Shown piece by piece: positions 63,230 to 64,000 of a stretch of 64,000 nt of DNA (position 1 is the first letter of the stretch; every line of letters begins with the position of its first letter). The notes under the pieces were generated by a model. That model was not told the DNA's origin. It saw nothing but the letters and a program-made list of their open reading frames with translations, and did not search any database. Source of the stretch: a bacterium (GTDB lineage: Bacteria; Zhuqueibacterota; Zhuqueibacteria; Zhuqueibacterales; Zhuqueibacteraceae). Both the position numbers and the translations under genes were made by a program. The stretch is from assembly GCA_023150945.1 (NCBI GenBank), contig JAKLJX010000018.1, forward strand, positions 1 to 64,000. Direction: 5' to 3'.

Positions 63230-63305
63230 GATTCGTTTGGCACTCTTCTTTGCGAAAAAAATATAGGGCGAGCCTTCCTTATTATCAAGCCTTTTCCCGA
63301 TTCCC

Positions 63306-63468
63306 ATGGACACAAACTTGAGAAATTTTTTTCTGCCCCGGGAACAAAACGGCGGGCTTCTGCGTTAATGCTCATGAAAACTGCTCGGCGCATCCTTTGG
63401 GTGTCGCCTTGAGCGGTGCGGCTATCAGCGTAGTACTGGCGGCGCTCGCTGATAGCCTTTTTTATTTT
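63306..63468 (+). ncRNA. Candidate small structured RNA or leader
   Basis: A + strand terminator at 63420-63468 has no + strand gene before it for several kilobases, so something short must be transcribed into it. Upstream lie a hairpin at 63383-63414 (GCTC-GGCG-CATCC, loop TTT, GGGTG-CGCC-GAGC with small bulges) and a possible GCCC/GGGC stem near 63335-63357. No known RNA family matched. The 5' end is uncertain. Confidence 0.35.
63420..63468 (+). terminator. Rho-independent terminator
   Basis: GGCTATCAGCG (63420-63430) pairs exactly with CGCTGATAGCC (63447-63457) and is followed by TTTTTTATTTT. Confidence 0.85.
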
Positions 63469-63704
63469 ATGGCGCAGCCAAGCCGCATGGCCGCTGTAAT
63501 CGCGAGAATGGCCGCCACCCCTATGCGACTATTCCGCCGCATCCCTCTGCCACAGAGCTCAAAGTTTGTGCCTGCCCGGGCGTGTGTTCACATACCGGCA
63601 CATTTGCCTTCCCAAGTGAAGCGGAGCCAGACGAGCCTCGCGTTCCCGCTCCCGCACCCGCCGGATCGCAGGGCGGCCTCCCGAAAATCTTTTCTTCTCA
63701 CCAC

Positions 63705-63733
63705 TTGACAATGCTCTTCTCTCTTTCTATCTT
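63705..63733 (+). promoter_or_regulatory. Sigma-70-type promoter
   Basis: TTGACA (63705-63710), 17-nt spacer, TATCTT (63728-63733). It lies 120 bp upstream of the gene at 63854. Confidence 0.65.
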
Positions 63734-63853
63734 TCTCGCCCAATTTTGGCAGAAGCGATCGTTTCACCCGGCCGCGACCGTCCAAGTTTCCAAGTGGCTG
63801 GTCGAGCGGGTGGACTCCGGTCCCAAGCACGCCACCAAACCAAAGGAAAAGTC

Positions 63854-64000
63854 ATGCTGCCCGCAGAGAAAGACACCGAGCTGCGCCAGAAGATTGCCAA
63901 TGGCTTCATCGTCGAGACCGAAGATGACATGACGCCCGGTTACAAAGCCGCGCTCGAAGTGATCCTGACCGTGCAGGGTGACACCGAGTTGCTCAGCGCG
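63854..64000 (+). CDS. 5' end of a ferritin-like PaaA/PaaC-type protein (cut by window edge)
   Basis: First 49 residues only, opening MLPAEKDTELRQKIANG and running to LTVQGDTELLSA at the window end. AAAGGAAAA lies 5 nt before the ATG. The order ELRxxIxxG...(T/S)xxYxxAL...LTVQxDTELxSA resembles the start of phenylacetic-acid-catabolic (ring-hydroxylating, di-iron ferritin-like) proteins, whose DTE residues begin the first metal-binding helix. Assignment is tentative because the rest is missing. Confidence 0.5.
   Translation, partial: MLPAEKDTELRQKIANGFIVETEDDMTPGYKAALEVILTVQGDTELLSA

Larger units (their letters stand above)
63230..63853. other. 624-bp intergenic region with leader/small-RNA structure and a promoter
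   Basis: Divergent region between the cysteine desulfurase and a + strand gene. It holds a candidate structured transcript ending at a + strand terminator (63420-63468), and a consensus promoter (63705-63733). No protein gene seen. Confidence 0.55.

Overview
The window reads as chromosomal DNA of a GC-rich, Gram-negative, FCB-type bacterium, most likely from the candidate phylum KSB1 / Calditrichota neighbourhood. The main clue is the C-terminal sorting motif NYPNPFNP followed by a FlgD-like Ig fold (type IX secretion style), seen in three large secreted proteins. Outer-membrane beta-barrels, an OmpA protein with thrombospondin-3 repeats, propeller-type sensor kinases and a CHAT-TPR protein fit the same group. 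No rRNA, tRNA, CRISPR array, transposase or prophage gene was seen. The taxonomic call is inference.

Region 1 (1-10.7 kb, + strand) is the most unusual part. It holds a secreted nine-heme cytochrome with a sorting domain, a multidomain calcineurin-like phosphoesterase, an outer-membrane beta-barrel, a 14-heme periplasmic cytochrome whose reading region overlaps the barrel gene, and a lipoprotein cytochrome with 16 CXXCH motifs plus one CX4CH motif. Five exact-length 53-residue two-heme repeats make up the core of the lipoprotein. Together they carry about 40 heme sites beside a porin-like protein, so I infer a candidate porin-cytochrome conduit for extracellular electron transfer. The locus ends at a perfect 18-bp stem terminator.

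Region 2 (10.8-23.4 kb) is mixed metabolism and envelope genes: a secreted intradiol-dioxygenase-like protein, a PLP amino-acid decarboxylase with PaiB, a DinB-like protein, a DUF1579-like exported protein, a 1156-residue FG-GAP/ASPIC secreted protein, a membrane dipeptidase, a single-domain response regulator, a beta-barrel with a Lys/Ala-rich tail and a DUF4394 lipoprotein.

Region 3 (23.7-32.6 kb, - strand) is a complete potassium-scavenging kdp locus in the order small ORF-kdpF-kdpA-kdpB-kdpC-kdpD-kdpE-DUF2442. It includes two 29-residue membrane proteins at its head, and repeats lie in the A/B, B/C and D/E gaps. Region 4 (32.9-37.3 kb) holds a threonine/serine dehydratase, a GH31 glycosidase and a small membrane protein.

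Region 5 (37.9-49.3 kb, - strand) is a signalling island. It has a 1752-residue propeller/multi-PAS kinase overlapping its response regulator gene, a nitrilase-family hydrolase, and a propeller hybrid kinase whose receiver has Glu at the phospho-acceptor site. Region 6 (49.5-60.2 kb) encodes envelope proteins (a coiled-coil protein coupled to a RodZ-C-like fusion, OmpA/TSP3, GlsB-type, DUF6524-like, DUF937) and a CHAT-TPR protein. Region 7 (60.3-64 kb) has an SRPBCC protein, mnmA and a cysteine desulfurase in one operon (sulfur relay to tRNA), a candidate small RNA or leader ending in a terminator, and the 5' end of a ferritin-like PaaA/PaaC-type gene behind a consensus promoter.
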